Assembly: GCA_951812925.1 (NCBI GenBank)
Contig: OX638370.1
Coordinates: forward strand, 97,044,897-97,108,896
Source of the DNA: Calliopum simillimum
Taxonomy: Eukaryota > Arthropoda > Insecta > Diptera > Lauxaniidae
Length of the DNA: 64,000 bases
Direction: 5' to 3'
Under the pieces are notes generated by a model, which saw only the letters and a list, made by a program, of their open reading frames with translations, had not been told where the DNA came from and did not search any database. Position numbers and translations under genes: made by a program. Numbering within the stretch: the first letter of the stretch is position 1; every line of letters starts with the position of its first letter. Positions 32,605 to 45,640 of this stretch are shown piece after piece.

Positions 32605-33426
32605 ACTGAATCGAGGACAGATATAGGTAAAACATAATCAAATATTACTAAAATTGCAAACCTCAAAATTTTTTACCAAGTGCTTCACGTGGAAAAGCCG
32701 AATTTACATAATTTCACGGAAAATTTGCGACGATCCCTTTTGATGCAGGTGAATTATCTATCGATTGGTAAAAGTTTTATTAAGTTTGGAATTGGTGAGA
32801 GACTCACATATACATATAGCCAGTCTCTATTTCGACTGGTCTAGAACCCTCAAATCTACATAAGAACATACATATTTATAAATAAACCGTGGCAAAACAG
32901 TGCAGCCCCTTTGTAACATTAAATAAAGTGTTTACGACTGTAATATACATGATAAGTAAAACAAATATGCACATAGAGTGATTTTCTTGCATACCAGTAG
33001 GCAGGAATACTCTATTTTCCATTTTTTTTTAATAAATTCAATAAGGATTTACATATTTCCTTAAGATACCCTACTTCGAAAATAAGTCGATCAGACGCTT
33101 AAAACAATCGAACAGATCTTTAAATGAGAACCAATTTTTTCCTATTTCTATCTGCTAACAACTGGTTTCAAGTGAATAAATAAAATCGTTATCAGTTGAA
33201 GAGAGCGCGTCAGATATACTTTCAATACATAGAACAGCAAAAACAAAAACAAAAATAAATAATAAATAAATCTATAATCAGAAAGAAAACGACACCAGCA
33301 GAACGCTAGTAATGTTGATTTCGACAGTTAAGTCTAACAAAGTGCAGTAGATGGATGCATCATTTCATAGCAATTTAAAATAAAAATCATCGTTTTTTTA
33401 TATTTTTTTACAAATAGCAAACCACA
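32605..33426. other. 5' flank of MTHFS
   Basis: No second gene is visible. 33,180-33,420 may hold the promoter and 5' UTR. I cannot point to a TATA box with confidence. Confidence 0.4.
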
Positions 33427-36400
33427 ATGGCAAAATCTATAGGAAATCAATTGAAAAAAGCGTTAAGGCTCCATATGAAAAATAATGTTTTAAACTGTAT
33501 TACCGCAGAAGCACGAGAAAGTCAATCTAAGGCTATTACAGAAAAGGTACATCATTTTATCAGAACAAAAATTTAAATTTATTCATCTTTATACTATTTC
33601 TTTCAAAAGGTATTACAGTGCCAAGCGTTTCGTCAAGCTCAACGTATTAGCATATATTTGAGTACTGCGGATGAGGTCGACACCAATCCCTTACTAAGTG
33701 AAATGTTTCGTTTGGAAAAGCAAGTTTTTGTACCCACTTACAGTGGCAAATCTATGGAAATGGTTCGACTGCGAGATTTAAAAGATTACGATAGTCTACC
33801 ATTGACAAAGTGGCATATTAAACAGCCAAGTGCTACAGAGGGACGAGAGAATGCATTAACTAATGGTAATTTTCAAAAAATCATTTCAATGGCGATAATT
33901 TATTTATATTTATAATCATATACCTCTAATATAGTAGAAACTTGGGCCACCATTTTATTTTGCATTGAAATTGGGGTAAAAATTTAACTTTAAACGCTTG
34001 AAGTAAATCGTTGTTCATTAATTTTGAAATTTTTTTTCCTGAAATATTATTAGACTTTGAACCTCAAAAATTTGATTTACACATGTCACAAAAATTGATT
34101 CATCAAGCCTGTTTCGAAATCCGTGTGATTTCAATTGCCTTTCGAAAGCTTTTTGATGAAGACGGTAGTAATAAAGTATAAAGATCACACGGATCATTTG
34201 AAGTCTGCTAAGCCCAGAGGTCTTCCTACTCCAGGTTTTTTTTTATATTTATATCGTGTTTAAGTGGTCATAATTTAAAAGAAAAATCACACAAAACCAC
34301 TTCATTTTGAAGGCGAAGAACAGTACTAACTGATGCGTTTAATAGGAAAGAGCAAAACCATATCGTGCAGCTTCTATACAACTCCAAAAATCGTGTTTTT
34401 GAATATTTAGGGTAGGATATCTCGGAAACCATACGAATCTGAAGCCAGATTTGGACTCAGCATAGACAAATGCATCGAAAATAACTCGGTAACGGGAATT
34501 CGAACTGGAAAATCAATTAGCTCATTGACCGATTTAAAAAAAAAAATTTTCTGTACTCTGGGCTTAGCAGAGTTCAAACGATCCATAATCTCTTTTGTGC
34601 CAAATTATACAGGATTTCCACTCAATTTAAACCTTTTCCACACCAATTTAACCTTTCTCAATTCAATTTAAACTTTTTCGAAATCAAAATAATTTTTTTC
34701 CAAATTAAAATTACCTTTTTCCAAATCAAAATAAACTTTTTCCAAATCAAAATAAACTTTTTCCAAATCAATTTAAATTTTTACCAAATCATGATTGTAA
34801 TTGGAAAAAGTTTATTTTGATTTGGAAAAAGTTTAAATTGAATTGAAAAAATATAAAATTTAAAATTAATATACAGTAGGTCCAAGCCAAAGTCGTACAC
34901 CAAACAAACTTTTTTTCAATGCCCCAAAACTAAGTACGCAAAAATCATTTAAGAAATTTGAAGTACATTTTTTAATAGCCTATTTAATCCTTCAAATTTA
35001 ACAAAAAACCAAACTTGAAATTTTCCGTTATTTTTGAAAAAAAAAAAAAATAAAAAGTTACAGAAATCAAGCATATTCAGTACCAAAGCCAAAGTCGTAC
35101 ACATTAACAAAATTATAACTTTTACATGAGTTCAGTTATAAGTGTACATTATTTTGTTTTTATTTGTCATGTTTAGTCCTTTTGGCATCCTTTGAATTGG
35201 TTTTTAACTATAACTCGGATAAAATTTTTCCCATTTTCCATTAATACCCTTTTCAGTTCAGTTTTTGAACAAATATTGTGCTGGCGAACTTTTGCGTCCA
35301 GATAATTCCACAAGATTTTAATAGAATTTATATCTGGACCCTGCGCCAGTGTTAGGAATACATTGGGACAGTTGTATTGAATGCATGATCTCATATTATA
35401 AGAAATATGTTTGAAATCGTTATTTTATTAAAAGTACCTATTACTACATTGACCAAGTTTATCCTTATATTGCAATAAATTTAGTCTCTAAATGTTCAAA
35501 TATATCTTATGATCCTTTCTTCCATCAACAAAATGGAGTATTCCAGGCCCAGCTGCTGAAAAAGGGTCCCAAGCCATTAGTGAACCACCGTCATGTTTTA
35601 CATATGGTTTAAGGTTTTTCGAACAAGGTGCTTCAGTTGGTTTTCTCAATGTGTATGGTCTGCCGTCTGATCCAAAAGTATTAATCTTACTTTTATTCAA
35701 GAAGAGGACATTTTTCCAAAAGAAAAATTCTTTATGGCAGTGAGTTTTAGCAAACAGCAACCGAGCCTCTTGATGCTTCTTCTTTATTAAAGAAAAACGT
35801 TAGACCAAATGTAAAACATGAAGGTGGTTCACTAATGGCTTGGGGCTCTTTTCAGCAGCTGGGCCTAGAATACTCCATTTTTTTGATGGAAGAAAGGATC
35901 ATAAGATTTATTTGAACATTTTAAGACTAAATTTACTGCAATTTAAGGATAATCTTGGTCAATGTAGTGATATGTATTTTTACCAAGAAAACGATCTCAA
36001 ACATATTTCTTATAATATGAGATCATGGATTCAATAGAACTGTCCCAATATATTCGTAACACTGGCGCAGAGTCCAGGTATAAATGCTATTAAAATCTTG
36101 TGGAATTATCTCGACGCAAAAGTTCGCCAGCACAATATTCGTTCAAAAACTGAACTGAAGAGGGTATTCACGGAAAATGGGAAAAAATTTATCCGAGCTA
36201 TTGTGAAAAACCAATTCAAAGGATGCCAAAAGGACTAAACATGACAAATAAAAACAAAATAATGTACACTTATAACTGAACTCATGTAAAAGTTATAATT
36301 TTGTTAAGGTGTACGACTTTGGCTTTGGTACTGAATATGCTTGATTTCTGTAACTTTATATTTTTTTTTTCAAAAATAACGGAAAATTTCAAGTTTGGTT

Positions 36401-37382
36401 TTTTGTTAAAATTGAAGGATTAAATAGGCTATTTAAAAATGTACTTAAAATTTATTAAGTTGTTTTTGCGCACTTAGTTTTGGGGCATCGAAAAAAAGTT
36501 TGTTTGGTGTACGACTTTGGCTTGGACCTACTGTAAATTAATATAAAAATTCGATTTTTTCGAATATCTCCTAAAAAATTAATTTTTGGCTTACAAATAT
36601 GATTATTATTTGTAGAGCATAAGATTTCCAACAAAAAGATCCAAATATTTTTTGTCGCACGACTTATCTATTTAGTCAAAAAGCTTTCGAAACGAAAAGT
36701 AATTTAATTCGCACGCATTCCGGAATATCTGTGTGTCTTAAAATGTTTACAGTGAACTATATTTAGAGATAGATAGAATTTCCATTGTTCTTTGTGAAGG
36801 AAGATAAAATAGTTCCCTACTAAGACCGCTAAAGATAATTTTATTTAAAAAATTAATTTTAACGCATTATAAAATAGTGACATATTACATTTATTATATT
36901 TTTTTGACTGTTCATCGACTTCAAAGCTTATGAAATGTTTTCGTTTTTAACCAGAGGACTTTTAATGGAAAATTATATAAAATTTGGGAACATTTGCATT
37001 TGCATTTATTCTTTGCAAGGGTGACTGTTTGATTTTATCCGATTTGTTAGTATAATACTGTTTCAATTATTTTCACCAATTTATTTTTGTGAACTGTATT
37101 GTTTTCACTAGTTAAAGGCTCAAATTTTAAGTTTTCATTCTTATTCCTGCAGGACATGGCATCGATTTATTCATTATGCCTGGTGTTGCCTTTACTAAAA
37201 GCGGTGGACGTATGGGACACGGCATGGGCTACTATGATACATATATAACACGACATTATACAACATATCCGCATAAAAAAATTGTTTTAATGGGATTAGC
37301 ATTTCGTGAGCAAATTGTCGATGAAGATAAACTACCGATGGATACGCACGATGTGCGATTACACAGCATTATCACAGAGTAA
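33427..37382 (+). CDS. MTHFS: 5-formyltetrahydrofolate cyclo-ligase (methenyl-THF synthetase)
   Basis: Three exons (33,427-33,546; 33,610-33,865; 37,153-37,382), all GT-AG and in phase, give 201 residues, the usual size of the family. The enzyme uses ATP to turn 5-formyl-THF into 5,10-methenyl-THF, returning stored folate to one-carbon metabolism in the cytosol. The C-terminal exon carries the signature IDLFIMPGVAF followed by GGRMGHGMGYYD, the phosphate- and folate-binding loop of the family. Exon 1 has the N-terminal K-x2-LR helix motif (KKALRLHMK). The second intron is 3.3 kb and contains repeats and a palindromic Tc1 derivative. The gene converges on virilizer with only 168 bp between stop codons, so their 3' UTRs probably abut or overlap. 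AATAAA lies at 37,468. No damage is seen. Confidence 0.95.
34618..34850. repeat. short tandem plus inverted repeat in MTHFS intron 2
   Basis: AAATCAAAATAAACTTTTTCC-type units of about 21 bp repeat five to seven times, then run in the opposite direction (GGAAAAAGTTTATTTTGATT) after 34,800. It can form a hairpin. Confidence 0.75.
34874..36533. mobile_element. palindromic Tc1-like derivative, two 3' halves head to head
   Basis: Both ends are CAGTAGGTCCAAGCCAAAGT and its inverse, flanked by TA. Each arm of about 800 bp carries the C-terminal part of the same Tc1 transposase: minus strand 35,760-35,170, plus strand 35,790-36,240. Shared text includes PDINSIKILWNYLDAKVRQH on the left and PGINAIKILWNYLDAKVRQH on the right. 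N-terminal halves are absent on both sides. Stops and changed residues make it inactive. Confidence 0.9.
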
Positions 37383-37467
37383 CAACAATAGTACTCGCTT
37401 CTATTTCTAAGTTCAAACAAAAACCCTGAATACTTTTGAGTTAATATAAACTGTTTTTTAGTGTTAA

Positions 37468-37473
37468 AATAAA
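37468..37473 (+). promoter_or_regulatory. polyadenylation signal AATAAA (MTHFS)
   Basis: 85 bp after the MTHFS stop codon, and 78 bp from the virilizer stop on the other strand. Confidence 0.65.
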
Positions 37474-37550
37474 ACGTTGTTTTTTTTAATGTTAAGACTT
37501 AAGCGATTAGTTATTCAATGTAATACTTAATGAGTAAAGTATTGCGACAT

Positions 37551-40500
37551 TTAACGTAAATAAGAACGTCGTGTACCACGTCCTCTTGGGCGACCACCAC
37601 CAAAATGTGGTCCAGAGGAATAATGACTTTCACTGCCAAAATGTGAGCCAACCGGCTCTGTTGTTGCTGAACGATAATGTTGAGAAGCGCTATCATTCCA
37701 TGTTGTAGGTGAAGATGTGCGTAAAACCTTTGTTTTTCTAGAAAATAAATAAATGAACTGTATAAACATTGTATAAACATTTTAGTATTGTTGCCATAAT
37801 GCGGTTGGTACCTGTATGTTGCAGCTGCAGATATGCGAGAACCACGATTACGTCCGACACGTGAGCCGCGCATCAAAGGTGGTATTTTATTATAACCTGT
37901 CGGTCCTGTTGGCTGGGCACCACATGTCTCCAGCGCTAAGAAATCATCTACATGCAAAGAGGGTGGACGTGATGTATTTGGCGGTCTTGAACGGAAGAGA
38001 TCGCCACGAGATGGTGGTGCACGTGCGAAACCACGTCCACGTACTGGAGTTATGTAAATTTTTTTCTCTGGCCGTCCTGTGCTAGGTTCAACCTCGACAC
38101 GACGCGTGCGGAAACACGGTGCAGTTGGTGTGCGTTCACGATTAGACTGTGGTGATGCAGATAGATGTAGAACACGTTTACAATCTGATGATAAATTGGT
38201 GTCAACCGATAAACAGTTATTGGCCAACTCAGTTAAATCGCATGTAATGCGTTCACATTGTTGCTCAAAGTCAGCTTTAGTCATTGTATCAATGCGTAAT
38301 AAATCTAACCAAAATTGAGCACATAGCTGAGTTTCATCTGCGCTTGATTCGTAAACACAAAAGATGGGACGTGCTGCATATTGTGTTACGATGCTTTCAG
38401 TTTGAGGAAGTACTGGTTCTGTCATTGCGTGAACAGAATCTTCATCACATTCTATTGGAACCGTATTCTCAAGAGATTGTAATTGTGTAGATAAATTGTT
38501 AATATCGGTAAGAAGCGTAACAGCAATGCTTTCTTTATGTTTTTCTAACGCTGTGGTTAGACGTTGCAGCAAATGTGGTTCTTTTGTGTCCTTTTGAAAA
38601 CCAATCAACTGTGCGAATTCCATAGGTGTTAACTTCAGGGAACGCGTTGGTAAAGCAGGATCAAATGTTGTGCTTTCTTCAATTTGAATAAATGAACGCA
38701 GCAATAAAACTATTGTTTCGATAATGGAATTATAAGCGTCTGTTTCTATGGACTCAATTAATTTTTGCAACCAAAGTTTAAATTCATTGCGCTTTTGCTT
38801 AAGACTCTGTATTAGATGGTAGAAAGTAATGCTACAATAATAAAAATGAGGCGTAAAGTTAAGATAGTGCCTTTTGTGATGAAGTCAAATAAAATTCTAG
38901 GATAAAAAATGAACATAGAAGTACATACTCATGCTCTGTTAGGATCACCAAGTTTCTTGCGCTTACTGCTGCCACTTCATGTGTTAATTTTGCTTTTAAT
39001 AAATTTGTAATAACATCCTCTGCAATAGCTGGTATTATTTCTTTTGGTGGTAATGCTGATGCCAAATTAACCTCTGCACTTGATGTGCAAAGTGGAGATA
39101 TAAATGAGATTTCCGAATCTAAAAAACTTTCCAAAATACGATGAATAGCAAGTTGACATTTAATGCAAATTTCTGTTGGCTCATTTGCAATTAGAAGCGT
39201 GTGGAAAAGATCCCACAGTTTTCCGCTTAATATTGATAGTGCTGAACTTTTTATTGAAGGATAAGGCGTAAGTTGTGCAAAGAACTGCAACAGTCGTGAT
39301 AAATGTATCGTAGCCGTATTTGAAGCGTTTGACCATTCAGCATGCAGTAGATCTGTTAAGGTTTTAGAAATTAGCAATGTCATGTTGGGTGCCAAATCAG
39401 CAAGTTGCAAGCAAACTCTTGTTAACAAATCAACTAATTGCGGATATGAAGTAGGTGCAATTGTTTCAATCAATTTAGCCAATTGTGAACTTTGTGGATG
39501 TAGATGAGCTGACCATAACTTTCGTTCGGTAATCAGACGCTGAGTTTGTGCCTCTTGTAACTGCACGACAGTTGGTAGCGGCAGTGGTAATGGTAAGAGT
39601 TCAGCAAGCACTTGTAAACCTTGAAATGAGAATAACAATATATTTTAGTTAATTTTACTGGCAATTCCATTGAAATTTATTTTATTATAATACTTGCCTG
39701 GGATATAAGTTGATGGGCCGTTTACAATATTTTTTAAAACTTCTCTTATCATTTGTGTCCACAATGATTTGTGTAAAAATTCCTCATCCTGTTCATTGGG
39801 CTGTGTATAGGCTAATAAGATTTGTATTATTTCTTTCTTAGATTTTTCAGCATAAGCCGCAGCTTGACTTGTTACTGGGAAGTAGTGCATAAGAAAGTAG
39901 GTTTTCATTAAATGATCAATTGCTGTCAAATCTTTAAATTCAACATCGCGACATTGTATGGCAAATGATAGCATTTCACGTAGTATCTGCAAAGTTGGCA
40001 AAATAATCTGGCAGCAATGTATGCCTTGAATTGTTACAAGTGCTGGTGTATGTAAGCCAGGTTGATCGAAATATGAAGTAAGTTTGTCTAAAATGTGTAT
40101 AAGCGTTAGGACGCCATCAGCCGCATAAAATTGTAGTGCAACAAATCGATGTTTCAGTTCTTCAGTTTCGGCACTCTTTAAGGATTTTGACGTAGGGCCA
40201 ATTGCAAGATGCCGTAGAATACGTAAACCCATTATAAGATCACCTACAATGAAAATATATCATTTTATAAGCAAATCTTCTTACTATATAAAATCGTTGG
40301 TGCGGATGATTGTCATCTCTTTCCGCCTTAACCACTTAACGTATTGAAACCAAATTCACACCATATGTTTTAATATGAGGGAGTTCAGACAAACAAGTGG
40401 ATGTTAAACCCCTTAAAAAAACCACACAAAAGTAAGTGTGTTTCAGGTTAATATCGTAAAAAAACGGGGGATTAAGTGATGGGGCCTTGTATCTCACATA

Positions 40501-43500
40501 CAAAGTCTGTATGCAAATTTAAAAATCAAAACACTTTATCTCAGCACCTATGGCAGGTAATAATTCGAAACTTGACGTAAGGATGCATATAATATTTATC
40601 AAGGACCATACCAAGAAAAAGGGAATTGAAGAAAGGGGCGTTGCACCCCTTATGCAAAAAAAAAAAAAAATCTGAACATTCAATTATTCTGCACCTATGG
40701 CAGTTATTATTCTTGAAATATGAATTCACAAAGTATATGCTAACAGCAATGCTAAAAATGGGGGGATTGGACTTGGACCAATGGCGTTCAATTTTTGTAT
40801 CTAAAGCAGCTATCTTTATGAAAGTTTATAAGTAAGCATATATTTTACTTATAAAACATTCTACAAAAAGTGAGGGGGATAAAACTTTGGGATGTTGTGC
40901 TCCAATACAAAAAAAAAAAAAAAAACAAATTACTACACCTTCGCACCCATATCAGTTATCGTTATGAAACTTTGTACATACGAAGATGTAAATAGTATCT
41001 AATGGGGAGTCTAACGAAGGAACTTTGCACTCCCCATACTAAAAAACACTTCATATGCTATATATCTGCCCCTCTACATTTTATTGCCGAACTTCTGTCC
41101 AGATATAAAACGTGGGCTTAATACAAATTAAAATCATCGCGCCATCTACAGGAAGGGGCAGAACAACGTTTGACGGGATAGCTAGTATTTTGTTTCCCAC
41201 GATTCACGCAAGATTTGCATTGCCCGCCATTTGTGCGGTAAAGTGTTGCAAACAAAAAAAAGGAAACAGTTTTACAGCTGACAGTTTAAGGTTAGTAAAA
41301 ATGAAGCAAAGATCACGTTTTCATTGCTGAACAATAGTTAAAAAATAATAAAACTTTATCTGCTACAGTTTGCAAATTTCATTGAAATGAAAACGCGTTG
41401 TCCTTCCATGTACTGTTCTATTTTTACTAATCCTAAACTGTCAACAGTCAAACTGTTTTCTTGATTGGCAACACTTTACCACCCAAATGGCGGCAAATTC
41501 AAATCTTGTGTTTTCTATATAATTCAAATCTTGCGTGAATTATGGGACACCCTTAAATTAACATGGAAGTAGATATAGTTGTCAAATAATTTAGATCGCT
41601 GTGCGCCAGGCAAACTAAGTTTCTATTTGACGATTTTTGGTTGAAATTACGTTCAATAGAAAACACACAGTTTTTATGATCATTTGCTTTAGCACCTACC
41701 TGGAAAAGTTGTTACATATTCCAAAGATCTGCTAATTACTTCTAATAAAGGTGTTATATCATCATAACCGAAAATATTTATAGTTTCCAATGGCTTTAAA
41801 TACACAAACATCTCCTGCAGCACGGCCGATACAGATGGTTCGAAGGTTTCATGATTTTTAGCCAGCTCTAAAATTTTAATACCATGCTCAATAAGATATT
41901 CCAAATTTTCACTAAAGCGAACACAACAATCTAGCACATCAACAGCATAGCTGAGCACAGGACTTTTATATTTTGTACCAGGTGTTGCAAGTTGTCGCTG
42001 TGCTTGCAAACGTTGCTCTTTTTTAATTAAATCCATCAATATTTGCAGATTATTGTTTGAACCAATTATTTCAATTGTATAGTATCGCCCAGACGAGGTG
42101 CAAGTTTGAGAATAAAGTGCATGTAAGTGTTCTGCTAACTTAATAGAATCGTATTCATTAAAAGATCCAGCAATATATGATATAGCATCTAAATGGTAAC
42201 GTGTTTGAACTTTGTAGGCAAGTTCGTTAGCAAGTATTTGAAAACGATGTAATAAAGGTTTGCGTGTTGACAGAAGATCAATTTCGTGAGAAAGTTGTGG
42301 AAAAGATTCTTTTGAAGATTTTTCGTTGTCCTCGGATTTCGCAACATTGGGTTCTTCTTTACAATCAGTTGTTTTTGTATCAGTTGTTCCTGAAGTTGAT
42401 GGTTCATTAGTTGTTGAATTTTCAGTTGTTATTTCACATTTAACAGGTTTCACTAAAAGAGAGTTACAAAAAATTTTGTGGCTTACAGAATCAAATGCTT
42501 TACTTAAGTCCAACTTGTTTGATTTTATACTATTACTATTTTCATGTTCACTTACCTTCTGGTGCCGTCACGATCTCTTTTATTGCACATCCTTCTTCTG
42601 TTGATGGCAGTTCTTCAATGCCCAACAATACGGCCACAAGCATTTGTGTAGATTCAAAACAATCATCTACCAAATAATCAACACCAATATGAGACTGCAG
42701 TAATGCTTGTAAAAGATCCAAAGCGATCATTAACAATGAAAGTGGTAACTCAGCAGCATTACTTAGCAGCAGTAGTAAGCAATCACCTAATGAGTGAATT
42801 CGAAAATAATTTTGCAATGAATTAGCAAAGCAACGTTGTGCAGCGTTGTCGAGAACAACTTCAAATTTTTTTGATACAGGTAAGAAACGTCGTGGTTGTT
42901 GATAAGATAATGCACTACCACTAAGAGCCCGAAGCACATGTTCGATTGCATGTTCAATCAATTTAAAGGATTCATCAGTGGTATGTAAATTAGCCAGTAC
43001 AAAGAGTTTTGTGCAGTTTTCGCGAATACATTCTAGGGCTTCATTTAAATTAATTTTTTTAACAATTGATTTTAAAGCATATTTTGTGCGTGTAAGTTGT
43101 GTCTGTTTGATACTCTGCAAAATCCACTGATAACCATTCAATTGAGCACTTATGAAATTTTGCATGCCAGCCTTTGTATCTACTAATGCATAGACTGCCT
43201 TAAGAATCATTAGCTTAATGGACATAGCCATAAACTCTTGATTATATAATGCAAAAAGCACAACAAAGGGTTGAAAATACTGTACATTCAACATATATTC
43301 GACAAATTCGACACAGCTACCAAGTAATTCCGTAAGACGTGCACCAATTTTGATATGTCTTATTTTAAAAGCTGGCTGTGTCTGTAAGCAAGCTGCTTCA
43401 AATTCAAGTGCTATATGTAAGATGTTAAATACAACTGCTAGATTTTTAGTGTCTTGTTTAAAAAATTGTTTTAGCACAAAATTACGTCGTTTGTAGTTTT

Positions 43501-45433
43501 GTGCCAGAAATGATAGTTGATTTATTAGCTGCTCACAAAGGTATACGAAATTTTCACGCTCATCAACGCTGGTGGTGTTTAATTTGAAATCTTCCAAGCT
43601 TCCACATTTTGTTTGTAGATCAAATTTCTTTAAAATCAACACCAGATTTTCTAATTCATTACTGCAACTTGCAAACAAGTCACCTTCAAATTTATTTAAG
43701 TTCCTTTTAAATGGATCAATATCATTGATTGCTGGTTCAGCTATGGCAGCAGCTGCCTCAATTTCCATTTCAAACTCATCTGCTGCAGTTTGTTCGGCAG
43801 TATTTGAATCATCGTCACCAATAATTTCGTCATCACTCAATATTGGTTCAAATTGTTCACCTGGCGTTCCAGGAGTTTCATCGTCATCAGCATTGGTAGC
43901 ATCTTGCGCAGCGGTTACATTGGCAACTACCCCTAAAGATTCATTGGAACGTATGCAAGTGCGTGCTTTTATTTTATAATGTGCTGATTGTGCATCATCA
44001 TTGTCGAATATTATGCCATCAGGTGAACGCGGACGAATTGGTGAATCTATGGAAGCTGGCGGTGTACGTGGCCATTTATGCTGGGCATCTTCAACATCAG
44101 ATCGTGAGCGCTCTGAGCGTTTACGTCGTGAACGCCGTGAATAGTCTGGACTGCGTGACCATTCACGTGTAGTTTTTTCACCACGTTCCCTTTCATTGCG
44201 TGGTCTATATGATAATAAATGAAAAGAAATTGAAATAAATTATTTAAGAATTCTAATTAAAAAAAAAAACAAAATCCACTTTATGTATGTATAAACGGTT
44301 GCAGCGTAAATTTACTAAACGAAGAAAAGCATTTATGCGAAGATGACATGCAAAAGTCCATCTATTCAACTATGTTTGGTAGAATATATTCCAAGTAAAT
44401 TTAGAAAAAATTGTCAAATGATCGAATTTTTAGGAAAGTATTTCTTGTCTCATTGTTTACATGAAAATCCCATCAAAAAGACGGCAAGGTCTTTTATTTG
44501 TAGAAATAGCAATGATCAATGATTTACTCTATTTGTGCTACTAAATGCTAATGGATAATTTTTATTTTATTCATAGGAGTAGATCAAATTAGAAATTTAA
44601 AATCAATAGGATTTTTCTTACCTCAAATATTCACGTTCATTGCTTTCGGAATGTGTACGATTTCTTGACGATGCAGAACGATCCGAAGAGTATGATGCTT
44701 TACGAAGACGACGATCGCGTTCTTCCTCAGATTGATGATATGCTTCGCGTGACATTGCATAGTCTATGTCTTCGCGCTCGAAATCACTTACACTGCTTTT
44801 ATGAGCATGCGGTGCTTCACCTGGCAGTGGCTCTTTCCACTCTTCTTTCAGCGTCTCCTCTTGCAATGCTGTAGCAACACCATTAACAGCATTTGCGACA
44901 TTACAAATTTCTTCAGGTGCTACCGGTTCGCATGGTGGTGGTGGCGGGCTGGCTATTTGTTCTGTCATAGTGTTAGTTAAAATGCCATAAACAGCCAATG
45001 TTATAGTGCTATACCAGCCACGTAATACAAGACCATCCGTTGGAATTTTCTCCTGTGTACATTCCAAATGAATGCAATCATTTTGATTGTATTCTAAATG
45101 TCCTAAATTTTCAAAAGTTGAAGCCCCTGGCATGCCTAAATCATTAACGAAAAATTCAATATCAAATTTTGAGGGATTTGTTGCACCCAAGCGTACGCCA
45201 CCCGGAAAATCAGCTTGAACGCGTGCTCCTAGAGGAATAATGCGGACTTGTGTAATGTAGACTGGTTTTGGGAACTGCACCAAATCAAGATTGATATCCT
45301 TTTTTAAAAAAAGATATAGTATTGTTATTAAAAAAATCTTCAAATACACAAAAATAAATTTTCTTACTGCATCCACTTCATGTGAAAATGTATCGAAAAA
45401 AAGCAATTCAGCTGCATCTTCTGTTTCGCCCAT
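37551..45433 (-). CDS. vir: virilizer, m6A methyltransferase complex subunit
   Basis: Eight exons read on the minus strand (45,433-45,368; 45,298-44,622; 44,204-42,556; 42,452-41,700; 40,243-39,698; 39,619-38,925; 38,830-37,812; 37,737-37,551) give an uninterrupted 1,841 codons plus stop, near the size of Drosophila Virilizer. Virilizer is the scaffold of the nuclear m6A writer complex and in flies is needed for Sxl-dependent splicing and dosage compensation. Residues 1-140 (ELLFFDTFSHEV, VQFPKPVYITQVRIIPLG, ADFPGGVRLGATNPSKFD) are the conserved VIR N-terminal domain. An Arg/Ser/Glu-rich stretch follows at about 215-275, then acidic sequence, long helical-repeat-like exons, and a C-terminal RG-rich tail (RPRGRGTRRSYLR). 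Intron 5 uses a GC donor. The exon 6 donor (GTACTT) is weak; the stronger GTATGT three bases upstream would cause a frameshift. Intron 4 is 1.46 kb and repeat-filled. Confidence 0.97.
40480..41100. repeat. diverged tandem repeats in vir intron 4
   Basis: A unit with TGCACCTATGGCAGTTATTATTC recurs near 40,541, 40,689, 40,798 and 40,939, separated by A-runs and GGGG-rich pieces. Confidence 0.6.
41195..41555. repeat. inverted repeat in vir intron 4
   Basis: ATTCACGCAAGATTTG...GCGGTAAAGTGTTGC at the left is mirrored by GGCAACACTTTACCACCCAAATGGCGG...CTTGCGTGAAT at the right. TAAACTGTC/GACAGTTTA and GAAAACGCG/CGTTTTC also mirror. It resembles 4800-4880. Confidence 0.65.
42453..42545 (-). mobile_element. 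LINE reverse-transcriptase fragment inside vir intron 3
   Basis: Most of the 103-bp intron between virilizer exons 3 and 4 reads, on the minus strand, LDLSKAFDSVSHKIFCNSLL. This matches the non-LTR reverse-transcriptase motif around the first catalytic aspartate (DLSKAFDxVxH). The reading frame runs straight into exon 4. The splice sites flanking it are intact. Confidence 0.55.
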
Positions 45434-45640
45434 TTCTTTTAAAAAAGGAATTTTTAAATTCTTAAATCTGCAGGACTAATTATTTTCTCAAACTTTATAA
45501 ATAATTTTCGCAAAAATGTACGCAAATTAATTAACTTGCGTGGCCTTCGATGAATTTATCATAAATTTATTGGTTTCAATTTGACAGTTCTTGTTCCATC
45601 ACTTTTCATAACCAGCGTTGCCACTGAGAAGTTTCAATCC
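45434..45640. promoter_or_regulatory. likely virilizer 5' UTR and promoter region
   Basis: The interval between the vir start codon and the LINE fragment. The promoter is inferred only from position; no TATA box is clear. Confidence 0.35.
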
